From Bacillus ectoiniformans (GTDB taxonomy: Bacteria; Bacillota; Bacilli; Bacillales; Domibacillaceae): DNA of 64,000 bases. How positions within the stretch are numbered: the stretch's first letter is position 1; every line of letters begins with the position of its first letter. Shown here one piece after another: positions 36,279 to 45,201 of this stretch. A model generated the notes under the pieces. It saw nothing but the letters and a program-made list of their open reading frames with translations. It had not been told where the DNA came from and did no database searches. The position numbers and the translations under genes are program-made. The stretch lies in assembly GCF_016908875.1 (NCBI RefSeq), contig NZ_JAFBES010000003.1, positions 62,001 to 126,000 on the forward strand. The letters run 5' to 3'.

Positions 36279-37293
36279 AATGATTAATTTGTTCAATTAA
36301 TATCTTCTCAATAATTTTTGTATCATTGGGATGAAACAGGTGAGAAGAGTTTTCCGCCCAGTGCAAATTGATCTTTTCTTTCCCTTTTATATTATCCATG
36401 AAATCCTTGAGTAAATCATAATGAACATGAACATCTTTCTTGCCATGAATGAACGTTGTTGGGACTTTTATTTCTTTAACTTCCTTCTTAACATCTATAT
36501 TTGGTATGCTTTTAATAAACTCATCAGAATATATTAATTTAAATCCTTTGTAAAATGTATTGAACATATCTTTTAAAGTATAATCTTTTGAGAAAAACAT
36601 ATCTAATGTAATCTTGAATAAACCTGGATGCTTAATTTCGTTATCAGAATAAATCATTGAACTATATTTCATTTGATATTTTCTAATAACTCCCCACTCT
36701 TTATAACTGCTAATATATGGTGGTTCCCCGATTGCTTCTAACTCCTTAATAGCTCTTTTGTCGTTTCTTTTTTTTGCTTCTAACATCGCCCACCCATAAC
36801 AAAGTTTATCATTATTTGTCCAGCTAACAATTTGGGATAAACCAGTGTAAGAATGAAATTTATTCGGCTGCCTATTAACTAAATACATTCCAATTAACGT
36901 TCCAAAAGAGTGGGCTGCTAAATGGATTTTATCAACATTAAATTCACCTCTTAAATAATCTGCTATTTCATTCGCATCGTTAATGAATTGCTCAAAATTC
37001 ATTGTGTTTTGAGGAATGCCCTTGTGATACGATTTCCCTGTTCCTCTTTGATCCCAAAAAACAACTGTATAGTGTTTTACTAATTCTTTTGTATTTGTTG
37101 CTACGGTATAATCTTTTCCTCTAGAAGATACTCCAGGTAAGGGCATAGAGGGTCCACCATGTATAAATAACAATACAGGATTAGAAATATCATATGATTG
37201 AATTAAAATGGTCTGATCAAGGTCACCAATATTAACAATTTTAACAATGTCTGCTCCAGAACTTGGAATCTCAAAATCAAGTTTTTTAAACAT
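36277..37293 (-). CDS. Alpha/beta hydrolase (proline iminopeptidase-like)
   Basis: 338 aa. Oxyanion region LLFIHGGPSMP, nucleophile elbow LAAHSFGTL (Ser), acid in FIHGKKDVHV and His in ENSSHLFHP. The HGGP motif and WDQRGTGKS follow the S33/proline iminopeptidase branch, but the lid region is unusual, so the substrate is open. The gene is visibly more AT-rich and Asn/Lys/Ile-rich than its neighbours, which suggests recent acquisition. AAAGGAAAT is upstream of the ATG. Confidence 0.8.
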   Translation of the reverse strand: MFKKLDFEIPSSGADIVKIVNIGDLDQTILIQSYDISNPVLLFIHGGPSMPLPGVSSRGKDYTVATNTKELVKHYTVVFWDQRGTGKSYHKGIPQNTMNFEQFINDANEIADYLRGEFNVDKIHLAAHSFGTLIGMYLVNRQPNKFHSYTGLSQIVSWTNNDKLCYGWAMLEAKKRNDKRAIKELEAIGEPPYISSYKEWGVIRKYQMKYSSMIYSDNEIKHPGLFKITLDMFFSKDYTLKDMFNTFYKGFKLIYSDEFIKSIPNIDVKKEVKEIKVPTTFIHGKKDVHVHYDLLKDFMDNIKGKEKINLHWAENSSHLFHPNDTKIIEKILIEQINH

Positions 37294-37373
37294 AAATATT
37301 TCCTTTCCGTTTAGTATTAATCAAAATAAAAAACAACGCAATTCTTTCACAGCACCTAAAAAAATTAAGTAAA

Positions 37374-37417
37374 AAGAAGAGAAGCTCACCCCCACGCTTG
37401 GGGAAGCTCCTCTTCTT
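37374..37417 (-). terminator. Terminator of the chemoreceptor/partner-switching operon
   Basis: GAAGAGAAGCT...CCCC and GGGG...AGCTCCTCTTC form a long stem; on the minus strand TTTTTACTT follows. A T-run also lies on the plus strand. Confidence 0.75.
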
Positions 37418-37420
37418 TTT

Positions 37421-37723
37421 TTATTGAGTGTCAAAAACTTTTGTTAACCTGGTTAATTCGAATAATTCCTTTACTGCTCCATTCATTCCTTTAATGATGA
37501 CGTTGCCATTATTAGCTTTGGCTTTCTTATGAATAGCGATTAACACACCTAAACCAGAGCTATCAATGTATTTTAAGTTAGTTAAATCAACAACATAATC
37601 CGTGTAGTTCTTTTCAAAATAAGGCAGCATACTTTCTCTTAAAGAGGAAGCGTCTTCTACATAGAATTCGTCATACAATTTAATAATCACTTGGTTCGAT
37701 TGAACGAATATTTCTTTCTTCAT
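37421..37723 (-). CDS. STAS-domain anti-sigma-factor-antagonist-like protein
   Basis: 100 aa, single STAS domain. The phosphorylatable Ser lies in KYIDSSGLGVLI, as in RsbV and SpoIIAA. It should be phosphorylated by the kinase and dephosphorylated by the PP2C protein encoded upstream in the same operon. ATG 37723 is used because GAGGAG lies 8 nt upstream; a GTG at 37732 overlaps the chemoreceptor's stop. No sigma factor gene is nearby, so the partner released by switching is unknown. Confidence 0.9.
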   Translation of the reverse strand: MKKEIFVQSNQVIIKLYDEFYVEDASSLRESMLPYFEKNYTDYVVDLTNLKYIDSSGLGVLIAIHKKAKANNGNVIIKGMNGAVKELFELTRLTKVFDTQ

Positions 37724-37728
37724 GATGA

Positions 37729-39741
37729 TCACTCCTCTTCATGCAATTTAAACGTGTTGATAGATTCTCTTAATTCAAATGCCATCGCATTAACTTGTTC
37801 AGTTGTGGCCGCAATAGTTTGCATAGCAGCTGAAGTTTCTTCTGTAGAAGCGGAAACCTCCTCAGCATTCGCTGCTGTGTTTTCAATAAAGGATGCTAAG
37901 GAATTAATTAATTCGACAATTTTCTCTGAAGTAGCGACTTCGTTATCTGTTACATGGACAATGCCGGTGACTTCATCTACTGTTTTCTCAACTGCGGCAA
38001 CAATGGCTTCTAATGCTTCTTCGGCCCGTTTAACGGCAGCGACTCCTTCATCTACTTCTTTACGGTTATAATCTGTCGCCACCACGGTATCTGCTGTGGT
38101 TTCGGTAATTTTCTTCACGAGGGCGGCTACCTCTGACGCACCTTGGTTCGATTGTTCTGCCAGCTTTCGTACTTCGTCAGCTACGACAGCGAATCCTTTT
38201 CCTGCTTCGCCTGCACGAGCGGCTTCGATCGCTGCATTTAACGCAAGCAAGTTTGTTTGGTCAGCGATTTGAGTAATTGTGTCGGTAATGACCGTAATCT
38301 CGTTCGTGTATTCTTCTAGTGTAGAAATATGATTCTTTGTTTCTTCTGTTCTTGATTTAATATTTTCCATTTTGTTGATGACATTGAGAACGGTTTGTTT
38401 TCCGTCGGTTGCTGAGGTCAGCGTTACCTGAGAATGTTCATCGGCGGTAGTTGCTTTGTTCTTGGCTATTTGTATAAGAGAGGATAGCTCCAATAAAGCC
38501 TGAGAAGCCTCTAATACATTATGATTGCCTGTTTCGGCATCGCGCGCCAGCTGCTGGGTATTTAGTGCAACTTCACTAGAAGCGGTCGTGACTTGCTCGG
38601 TGGAAGCAGCCATTTCTTCGGATGATGCGGCTAATTCATCTGAAGCTGATGATACTTTTGAAATAATATTTAATTGATTATGGATCATCGAGTTAAATGA
38701 GCTGCTTAACTCGCCAAGCTCATCCTTCGATTGAATATTCGTTTGAACCGTTAAATCACCATTACCCGCAAGTTCCATTGATTTTTGAAGGTGGCGGATC
38801 GGCTTAATGATACTCATAGCAATGAAATAGGCAATGGCAACGGCAGCTAAAATCGAAAGTACTGTTAGAATAATCGAATCTTTTTTAATTTTTAAAGCAG
38901 GAGCCATATAGTCATCATAATTAGCTGTAACCGCAATCGTCCAATTGTTCCCTGTAGGTTGAAAAGAGGTAAATTTATACACATCTTCATAGGTGTAGAA
39001 GCCTTCGCCAGCTTTTCCAGCTTTCATTTTGTCTACTAAACTCTTTAATTCTTGATTGTTATTGTTAGAAAGGTTTTCTTTCAATACTTTCTCTTTTACT
39101 GGATGCGAAATAATTAGGCCGTCCTGGTTAATCATATAAGCGTAACCAGATTCTCCAATTTTAATATTCTCTACGTGTTTTGTTATTTGTCCGAAATTAA
39201 TGGTTCCAATGACAACCCCATCTATGCTGCTGCCGTTTTTTAAGGGAAATGCAACACCTACAATGGGTTCGTTCGTTGCCTTAGAGATAAGCACGTCACT
39301 GATACCGACTTTCCCAGCCAGAGCTTGCTTGACATATTCCCGGTAGGATAAGTCCAAGTTCGCATTCATGTCTGAGTTCATGACAAAGGCTTGTCCGTCT
39401 TGGTTAGAAATAAGAATATTTTCGAAAAGGCTGCTGTTTTCTTTTTGGACTTGTTGAATATAATTAAAGGCTTCCGTTTTTTTAGCTTGGTCATTCTGAG
39501 CAGGAGCCGCTTCGGTTATAATTGGATTCTTGCTGATTATACTTAAGATCGATTTAGCTCCGTCCAGCGTTTGGTTAGTAGCCAGGGCCGTTTGCTTGGT
39601 CGTTTCCTTTAATTCATGTTCAATCGTCTTCTGCAAAGCTTTTGATGTCATATTGTATGACGTTACTGCCAGTATGATTAATGGAATAGTGATAAGTAAG
39701 AAGTAACTAGCTAGTAATTTTCCTTTTAATTTCATCTTCAT
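37729..39741 (-). CDS. Methyl-accepting chemotaxis protein
   Basis: 670 aa. TM1 about 8-28, a dCache-type extracellular domain (about 35-280; includes [17 protein letters not shown] and [17 protein letters not shown]), TM2 about 290-310, HAMP (about 310-365), and a long coiled-coil signalling domain with the hairpin tip [22 protein letters not shown] and [15 protein letters not shown]. The receptor looks intact and able to bind CheA/CheW. It lies between the PP2C and STAS genes. ATG 39741 follows GGAGGG at 7 nt; the ORF extends upstream without support. Confidence 0.95.
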   Translation of the reverse strand: MKMKLKGKLLASYFLLITIPLIILAVTSYNMTSKALQKTIEHELKETTKQTALATNQTLDGAKSILSIISKNPIITEAAPAQNDQAKKTEAFNYIQQVQKENSSLFENILISNQDGQAFVMNSDMNANLDLSYREYVKQALAGKVGISDVLISKATNEPIVGVAFPLKNGSSIDGVVIGTINFGQITKHVENIKIGESGYAYMINQDGLIISHPVKEKVLKENLSNNNNQELKSLVDKMKAGKAGEGFYTYEDVYKFTSFQPTGNNWTIAVTANYDDYMAPALKIKKDSIILTVLSILAAVAIAYFIAMSIIKPIRHLQKSMELAGNGDLTVQTNIQSKDELGELSSSFNSMIHNQLNIISKVSSASDELAASSEEMAASTEQVTTASSEVALNTQQLARDAETGNHNVLEASQALLELSSLIQIAKNKATTADEHSQVTLTSATDGKQTVLNVINKMENIKSRTEETKNHISTLEEYTNEITVITDTITQIADQTNLLALNAAIEAARAGEAGKGFAVVADEVRKLAEQSNQGASEVAALVKKITETTADTVVATDYNRKEVDEGVAAVKRAEEALEAIVAAVEKTVDEVTGIVHVTDNEVATSEKIVELINSLASFIENTAANAEEVSASTEETSAAMQTIAATTEQVNAMAFELRESINTFKLHEEE

Positions 39742-39811
39742 GTTTAATCCCTCCGTAGGATCCCGCATTCACTTAACTACTTGTTAAACATTTTGAATAT
39801 TTACAATTTTA

Positions 39812-41203
39812 TCATATAATCTTAAAACATATCGCAGAAGCATCATCTTTTACCAAATTACTTTCACTGGCTAGCTGAAGCTGTGAATAAATAGAATGAA
39901 ATGGACGGATCGCATCAAATGAATGCAAATCTAAAATGTCCAGTATGCCATCGGTTAGAAAATAAAAATGGTCTCCGGAGCTGAATGATAATTCTCTTTC
40001 ATCGAAATCCATTGTTTCAGATAGTCCAAGTAAGGCGCCTTCAACTTTTACTAATCCTTGTACCTCCTCGGTGGATGCGAGAAAATAATTGATTCCACAG
40101 GAGGAGTAGGTCAGCGAATTGGTTTTAAAATTAAATTCAAAGCAAATGCCGGCTCCGAATGTATCATCTGAAAAGAATTTCATAGAATGATCGTTGACCC
40201 ATTTTACTTTTTCAGCAATGGACAGGTGAGAATGTGAGTAGGCCTGCTGAAATAATACGTGAAGCTGAGAGGCCTGCAGCGCGGTGCTGAGTCCGTGACC
40301 CATCACGTCAATTAAATAGCCGTACAGCTTTCCTTCTTCCTTGTTCCATATATAATCGTAAAAATCTCCGCTGACATAGTCAGAGGGAGAGTAAATGGTT
40401 TTAATGGCGAAATGGTCATTCGATTGCTCCGCAGGAAGAAATTCTTTTTGAATATTTCCCGTTGTGACTAAGTGCTTTAAATTAGAAATCATGGTGTTAA
40501 AGGCTTTCGAAAGCTGCCCCACCTCGTCTTCTCTTTCCACTTTGATTCGGTTAATGTGAACGTTTCCTTCCGATACCCGGTTCATTTTGTCAATAATGTT
40601 GACAAGCGGATTGACTATGTGATGGGTGCTTGCCCAAAGTCCAAACAAGAACATGCAGAAGTTGACGAACATGATGAGAATTTGTAGAGAATAAATTACT
40701 TCCACCTTTTGTTCAGACCGGATTTCGAGCAGAGAAACGACTTGTTTCACAGAGTCTGTCAATAGCTGATGATTTTCTTGAAGAGGAGAAAGTGAGCTGA
40801 CATCTTGAAGAGTGCGGGTGTCAGCTAAAAACTCCTCTAACTGTGGTCTCAGAACTTCCCAATGACGCCATACTTCGAGCAATTGAGTTTTGATTTCCTT
40901 ATCTCTTATTTCGGACAGGCGGGTGTTTTCATTTAATAAATTCTTCTGGTTATTTTCAAATTCATCAAAAGTAGAAGAAAGGTGCTGCCTTAAAAACCGA
41001 TTCCCTTCTGAGACTAGAACGGTTTCGCTCATCATTTGCTGAGAGAGCAGCAACTGTGAATTCGCCGTATTCATTAACTCTCCATCTTTTTTGTGATCAA
41101 TAATAAATTGAATCATGACAATAAATCCAATGAAATTGAGCAGGAGAGACAGTGTGAAAATAAGGCCGATTTTAAATTTTAAACTTAGGTTTTGAATCTT
41201 CAT
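39812..41203 (-). CDS. Membrane HAMP-PP2C (RsbU/SpoIIE-type) phosphatase
   Basis: 463 aa. TM1 about 10-35, an extracellular four-helix-like region (about 36-170), TM2 about 175-195, HAMP (about 195-250; VNPLVNIIDKMNRVSEGN) and a SpoIIE-type PPM domain (about 265-463). Metal-binding Asp residues are in SGDFYDYIW, LIDVMGHG, LTDGILD and KDDASAI. It would dephosphorylate the STAS protein in response to an external signal. ATG 41203 follows AAAGGA; the longer ORF has no SD. Confidence 0.9.
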   Translation of the reverse strand: MKIQNLSLKFKIGLIFTLSLLLNFIGFIVMIQFIIDHKKDGELMNTANSQLLLSQQMMSETVLVSEGNRFLRQHLSSTFDEFENNQKNLLNENTRLSEIRDKEIKTQLLEVWRHWEVLRPQLEEFLADTRTLQDVSSLSPLQENHQLLTDSVKQVVSLLEIRSEQKVEVIYSLQILIMFVNFCMFLFGLWASTHHIVNPLVNIIDKMNRVSEGNVHINRIKVEREDEVGQLSKAFNTMISNLKHLVTTGNIQKEFLPAEQSNDHFAIKTIYSPSDYVSGDFYDYIWNKEEGKLYGYLIDVMGHGLSTALQASQLHVLFQQAYSHSHLSIAEKVKWVNDHSMKFFSDDTFGAGICFEFNFKTNSLTYSSCGINYFLASTEEVQGLVKVEGALLGLSETMDFDERELSFSSGDHFYFLTDGILDILDLHSFDAIRPFHSIYSQLQLASESNLVKDDASAICFKII

Positions 41204-41240
41204 CAAAGGCCATCCTTTCGAGCAAGTAGACAATGGCAGG

Positions 41241-41666
41241 TTAGAGCCTTTTCATTAGTAACACTTCATTCCCTTGCTTGTTATAAATCACTTTATCCAT
41301 GACTTGATTCATAATCATTAATCCTCTTCCGGATTCTTTCATCAACAGCTCATCTGGCAAACTCTGGCTGTAAGCGTCATTTAATCTATTCATTGTTTCA
41401 TAAGCAGGAAAACCGCAGCCTTGGTCTTTCACCCGAATCAGCAAGCGCTTTCTCTCTTTTACTCTCACGGCCACAGTAACGGTTGGATTGCCGGCATTTT
41501 TACTGTGCTTAACAGCATTATTTACGGCCTCATTAAAAGCAACTTCTATTATGGTCGGGTTAGAAGGAATGGATTGGTGGAGGTAAGATCGAATACCTGA
41601 CCGTAAATGGCTGAACACTTCTGAATTATTAAAATGAATCGTTAACTCTTGCATATAACTAATCAC
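41241..41666 (-). CDS. RsbW/SpoIIAB-like serine kinase (HATPase_c)
   Basis: 141 aa. GHKL ATPase fold: N box EVAFNEAVNNAVKHS, G1 VKDQGCGFP and ESGRGLMIMN. Kinases of this type phosphorylate a STAS partner and bind a sigma factor or other target. Starts are ambiguous: GTG 41666 sits 2 nt from AAAGGAG, ATG 41654 14 nt away. First gene of the four-gene operon, 37 bp before the PP2C gene. Confidence 0.9.
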   Translation of the reverse strand: MISYMQELTIHFNNSEVFSHLRSGIRSYLHQSIPSNPTIIEVAFNEAVNNAVKHSKNAGNPTVTVAVRVKERKRLLIRVKDQGCGFPAYETMNRLNDAYSQSLPDELLMKESGRGLMIMNQVMDKVIYNKQGNEVLLMKRL

Positions 41667-41813
41667 TGCTCCTTTCTTTCACCCGATTCACTCATGAAAT
41701 ATAAAACTCTTGCTCTAATAGTTTACTTGAAAATATGGGGAAAATGTCATGAAATACTGGCATTTAAATGAAAGTTTATTGAACAATGAATTTAATGGAA
41801 AAATATTTAATTA

Positions 41814-41857
41814 CAAAAAAATCCCCCGTGAAACAAACTTAGTGTTTCACGGGGGAT
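41814..41857 (-). terminator. Terminator of rluF
   Basis: ATCCCCCGTGAAAC pairs perfectly with GTTTCACGGGGGAT; on the minus strand TTTTTTTG follows. Confidence 0.88.
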
Positions 41858-41865
41858 TGCCGGTA

Positions 41866-42576
41866 TTATTTCTTCTTGTGCGGATCATAATTCAATTCTT
41901 TAAATAGCTGATCAAGCTCTTCTTGAGTAAGGTCACGCCATTTTCCAATCGGGAGATCATCAAGATGGATATTCATAATTTGAATTCTCTGCAGACGGCG
42001 GACCTGATAGCCCAGTGCTGAACACATCCGGCGAATCTGGCGGTTTAGTCCTTGGGTTAAGATGATCTCAAATACGTATTTGGAGAGCTTCTTCACTTTA
42101 CAAGGAAGGGTTTTCGTATCAAGTATTTCTACTCCGGCCGCCATCGATTGTAAAAATTCGGCTGTAATCGGTTTATCGACTGTGACGATATACTTCTTCT
42201 CATGTTTATTCTCTGCACGCAAAATCTCATTGACAATATCTCCGTCATTCGTCAGTAAAATCAAACCGTCTGAATCTTTATCAAGGCGTCCGATGTGAAA
42301 GATCCGCTTCGGATGATTGACAAAGTCGACAATATTTCCTTTGATATGGCGTTCTGTTGTACTGGTAATTCCAACTGGTTTATTTAAAGCAATATAGACA
42401 TAATCTTGTTCGATCTTCACGGGTCGTTGATCGACGAATACTTCATCACCAGGTTCGACTTGGCTCCCGAGCTCCGCAATGACACCATTGATGGTTACTT
42501 TCTTCGCTTGAATCCACTTATCCGCCTCTCGTCTCGACATCATACCAGATTCGCTTATATATTTATTAATTCGCAA
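41866..42576 (-). CDS. rluF: 23S rRNA pseudouridine synthase (RluF-type)
   Basis: 236 aa. N-terminal S4 RNA-binding domain ([21 protein letters not shown]) and RsuA-type catalytic domain with the Asp in [18 protein letters not shown]. The run [16 protein letters not shown] is characteristic of RluF rather than RluB, so modification of 23S U2604 is expected. TTG 42576 is chosen since AAGGGTG is 6 nt upstream and the S4 domain starts there. Confidence 0.88.
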   Translation of the reverse strand: MRINKYISESGMMSRREADKWIQAKKVTINGVIAELGSQVEPGDEVFVDQRPVKIEQDYVYIALNKPVGITSTTERHIKGNIVDFVNHPKRIFHIGRLDKDSDGLILLTNDGDIVNEILRAENKHEKKYIVTVDKPITAEFLQSMAAGVEILDTKTLPCKVKKLSKYVFEIILTQGLNRQIRRMCSALGYQVRRLQRIQIMNIHLDDLPIGKWRDLTQEELDQLFKELNYDPHKKK

Positions 42577-42730
42577 ACCAATCACCCTTAACATTGAATT
42601 GTGTGTTTTTAAGATAACTTACTTACGTGTATGAGGACAAGTATCAGCGTCATTTTATCATGTACCTTTCACCAATCAAATGGACCATTTAGGCTCTTTC
42701 TGTGTTCTTTCTCTTTATTTGTAAAGACTT

Positions 42731-42750
42731 GTTCATCTTCTGTTCATATA
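42731..42750 (+). promoter_or_regulatory. HssR direct-repeat operator
   Basis: GTTCATCTT, 2 bp, GTTCATATA: close to the GTTCATATT-N2-GTTCATATT direct repeat known for staphylococcal HssR. A -10-like TATAAA follows at 42763-42768. Heme induction of hrtBA-hssRS is expected. Confidence 0.75.
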
Positions 42751-42795
42751 GGAGATGTAATCTATAAATGAAAAAAGAAATGGGAGGAATACAAA

Positions 42796-43830
42796 GTGCA
42801 CCTTGCATGGAAAGAAATGAAGAAAAATAAAATGCGATTTTTAATTTTAGGTTCTATCGTTTTTCTCATTAGCTTATTAACTTTTATTATTTCTGGTTTG
42901 GCGAATGGGTTATCACAAGACAACGCCGCATTAATAAAAGATTTACCAGACGGACAATTCTATATGAATGCAGATGCAGATGAAACGTATAATCTGTCGA
43001 GAATAGATCGCAGTATCTTGGACAAATTCTTGAATGAACAGAAAGACGCTGCAGCACTATCGATTCAAATGGGATTTCTAAATGATAGTCACGGCAAACA
43101 GCGGAGTGTGGCATTTTTCAACTCAACCAATTCGCCTTTATTTCCGAAAGTCAAAACCGGAGAGATCCTGTTAGATCGCTCAATGGAGGATCAAGGGATT
43201 AAAGTAGGAGATGTATTAACCAATCATCAATTTAGCGGCGAGTTTGTGGTGAAAGGCTTTATTGACCAAAAGAAATTCAGCCATGCACCTGTAGCTTTTA
43301 TTCATATAGACAATTACAAAGAAATGTACAGAGCAGATGAAATGCAATTAATTTTCTTGCCCGGAATGGATCAAGCACAAGAGGTAGAGGGCTTACAATC
43401 GTTTTCCAAGAATCAATTTCTCGATACGATTCCAAGTTATAATGCTGAACAGCTGTCACTTCAAATGATTATTTGGTTTTTAGTGGTGATTAGCGGAATG
43501 CTGTTTGCCATCTTCTTTTATATGATGAATGTCCAAAAAATGGGATTATACGGCATATTAAAAGCCATTGGGTTAAAAACCATTGATTTATATAAAATGA
43601 TGTGGACGCAATTACTTTTTATCACTGTTACCTCGCTTGGGTTATCTGTGGCACTAAGTCGAGCTTTTAGTATGATTGCACCAAAGGGAATGCCTTTTAG
43701 TTTACCTCTTGAAACAACGATTCAATTATCAGCGCTATTTTTATTGATCGGATTTATTGGCGTGACACTTTCCGGTATACAGATCAAAAAAGTCGAACCA
43801 TTACAGGCCATTCAACAAGGAGAGATATAA
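42796..43830 (+). CDS. hrtB: HrtB heme efflux permease
   Basis: 344 aa, MacB/FtsX-like: one N-terminal helix (about 14-36), a large extracellular domain (about 45-225), then three helices (about 230-250, 270-295, 310-330). The start MHLAWKEMKKNKMRFL and ISGLANGLSQDNAALI match HrtB proteins of Staphylococcus and Lactococcus. With HrtA it removes heme from the membrane. GTG start with GGGAGG 8 nt upstream. Confidence 0.88.
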   Translation: MHLAWKEMKKNKMRFLILGSIVFLISLLTFIISGLANGLSQDNAALIKDLPDGQFYMNADADETYNLSRIDRSILDKFLNEQKDAAALSIQMGFLNDSHGKQRSVAFFNSTNSPLFPKVKTGEILLDRSMEDQGIKVGDVLTNHQFSGEFVVKGFIDQKKFSHAPVAFIHIDNYKEMYRADEMQLIFLPGMDQAQEVEGLQSFSKNQFLDTIPSYNAEQLSLQMIIWFLVVISGMLFAIFFYMMNVQKMGLYGILKAIGLKTIDLYKMMWTQLLFITVTSLGLSVALSRAFSMIAPKGMPFSLPLETTIQLSALFLLIGFIGVTLSGIQIKKVEPLQAIQQGEI

Positions 43831-43831
43831 T

Positions 43832-44509
43832 ATGGAGTTCTTTGCAATGAATGAAGTGAAAAAAGTGTTCAAAAATGGCGAAGTAAAGGAAGAAGTATTA
43901 AAAGGGATTAACCTTTTTTTGAAGAAAGGTGAGATAACGGCATTAGTGGGTGCTTCAGGTTCCGGCAAAAGTACACTGTTAACCATAGCTGCAGGACTTC
44001 AGCAGGCGTCAGATGGCCAGATCGTTTTTGAGGGACAAAAGATCCATACCATGAATCAAGAGCAAATTCGCAAGATACGGGCGAGTCAGTTTGGGTTCGT
44101 CTTTCAACAAGCCCACCTCGTACCGTTTCTAACAGTTAAAGAGCAGTTGCTGTTCATGCTAGAGGTTTCCCAATTGAAAGTAACGAAGGAAGAAAAAGAG
44201 CGAGACATAAACAAAATTCTCCATTTGGTTGAGATGGATCACCGGAAACATGCCTATCCATCTTCATTGTCCGGCGGGGAAAAACAGCGGGTGGCCATAG
44301 CCCGTGCGATCATTCATCGTCCTAAAGTTCTTTTCGCTGATGAACCAACGGCTAGCCTGGATTCAAAAAGATCAAATGATGTCATGTCATTAATCAGAGA
44401 GTTAACAAAAACCTTAAGTATTACGACATTAATGGTTACTCATGATGAGCAAATGCTTCCCTACGTGGATCATATCATACAAATGAGTGACGGCTTAATT
44501 TTATCTTAG
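43832..44509 (+). CDS. hrtA: HrtA heme efflux ATPase
   Basis: 225 aa. Walker A GASGSGKST, Q-loop FVFQQAHLV, signature SGGEKQR, Walker B LFADEPTA, switch VTHDE. MacA/LolD-like ATPase typical of HrtA. Starts 1 bp after hrtB stop and is followed by hssRS 11 bp later. Confidence 0.88.
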   Translation: MEFFAMNEVKKVFKNGEVKEEVLKGINLFLKKGEITALVGASGSGKSTLLTIAAGLQQASDGQIVFEGQKIHTMNQEQIRKIRASQFGFVFQQAHLVPFLTVKEQLLFMLEVSQLKVTKEEKERDINKILHLVEMDHRKHAYPSSLSGGEKQRVAIARAIIHRPKVLFADEPTASLDSKRSNDVMSLIRELTKTLSITTLMVTHDEQMLPYVDHIIQMSDGLILS

Positions 44510-44520
44510 GAGTATAGATC

Positions 44521-45201
44521 ATGACGAATATTTTAATTGTTGATGACGATACGCATATCATAAACCTTGTAGATATCCATTTATCTGGACAAGGTTATAA
44601 AGTGTTTCAAGCAAAGGAAGGAATGGAAGCGTTGGACATTCTTCAAAAGGAAATATGTGATTTAGCAGTGGTTGATGTCATGATGCCTTTTATGGATGGA
44701 TATACACTGACGAAAGAGATTCGAGGGCGTTACAACATTCCGGTTATTTTATTGACAGCCAAAAACCAAATAGAAGATAAGGAACAAGGGTTTCAAGCAG
44801 GCACGGATGACTATCTTGTGAAGCCGTTTGAACCGAAAGAATTAAGCTTTCGTATAAAAGCTTTGCTGCGGCGATATGATAAAGAGCCTGATGAATGGAT
44901 GATTCGCCTAGGCCATACAGCTATAAATAAAAAAAGCTATGAAGTTCAAATTGGAGACCGAACGATTCTTTTGCCCTTAAAAGAGTTTGAACTTTTATAT
45001 TTTCTAATGTCGAACCCTATGCAAGTATTTTCTAGAGGACACTTGATCGAACAAATTTGGGGTGTGAATTATGAAGGGGATGAACGAACAGTAGATGTTC
45101 ATATCAAAAGACTAAGAGAACGTTTTTCTAAATGGACGGATGATTTTCAAATTAAAACCGTTCGAGGGGTTGGCTATTCACTGGAGGCAAAGCGAGAATG
45201 A
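44521..45201 (+). CDS. hssR: HssR heme-responsive response regulator
   Basis: 226 aa, OmpR type: DDD, phospho-Asp in LAVVDVMMPFMDG, LLTAK and KPFEP, and a winged helix ending GDERTVDVHIKRLRERF. The segment around EQIWGVNYEGDERTVDVHIKRLR matches HssR closely. Expected to bind the direct repeat upstream of hrtB. Overlaps hssS by 4 nt. Confidence 0.88.
   Translation: MTNILIVDDDTHIINLVDIHLSGQGYKVFQAKEGMEALDILQKEICDLAVVDVMMPFMDGYTLTKEIRGRYNIPVILLTAKNQIEDKEQGFQAGTDDYLVKPFEPKELSFRIKALLRRYDKEPDEWMIRLGHTAINKKSYEVQIGDRTILLPLKEFELLYFLMSNPMQVFSRGHLIEQIWGVNYEGDERTVDVHIKRLRERFSKWTDDFQIKTVRGVGYSLEAKRE

Noticed and set aside
41667-41813. Possible sigma-D promoter (TAAA ... GCCAGTAT) for the chemoreceptor operon
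   Set aside because: Spacer is about 13 nt instead of about 15 and the -10 has two mismatches.
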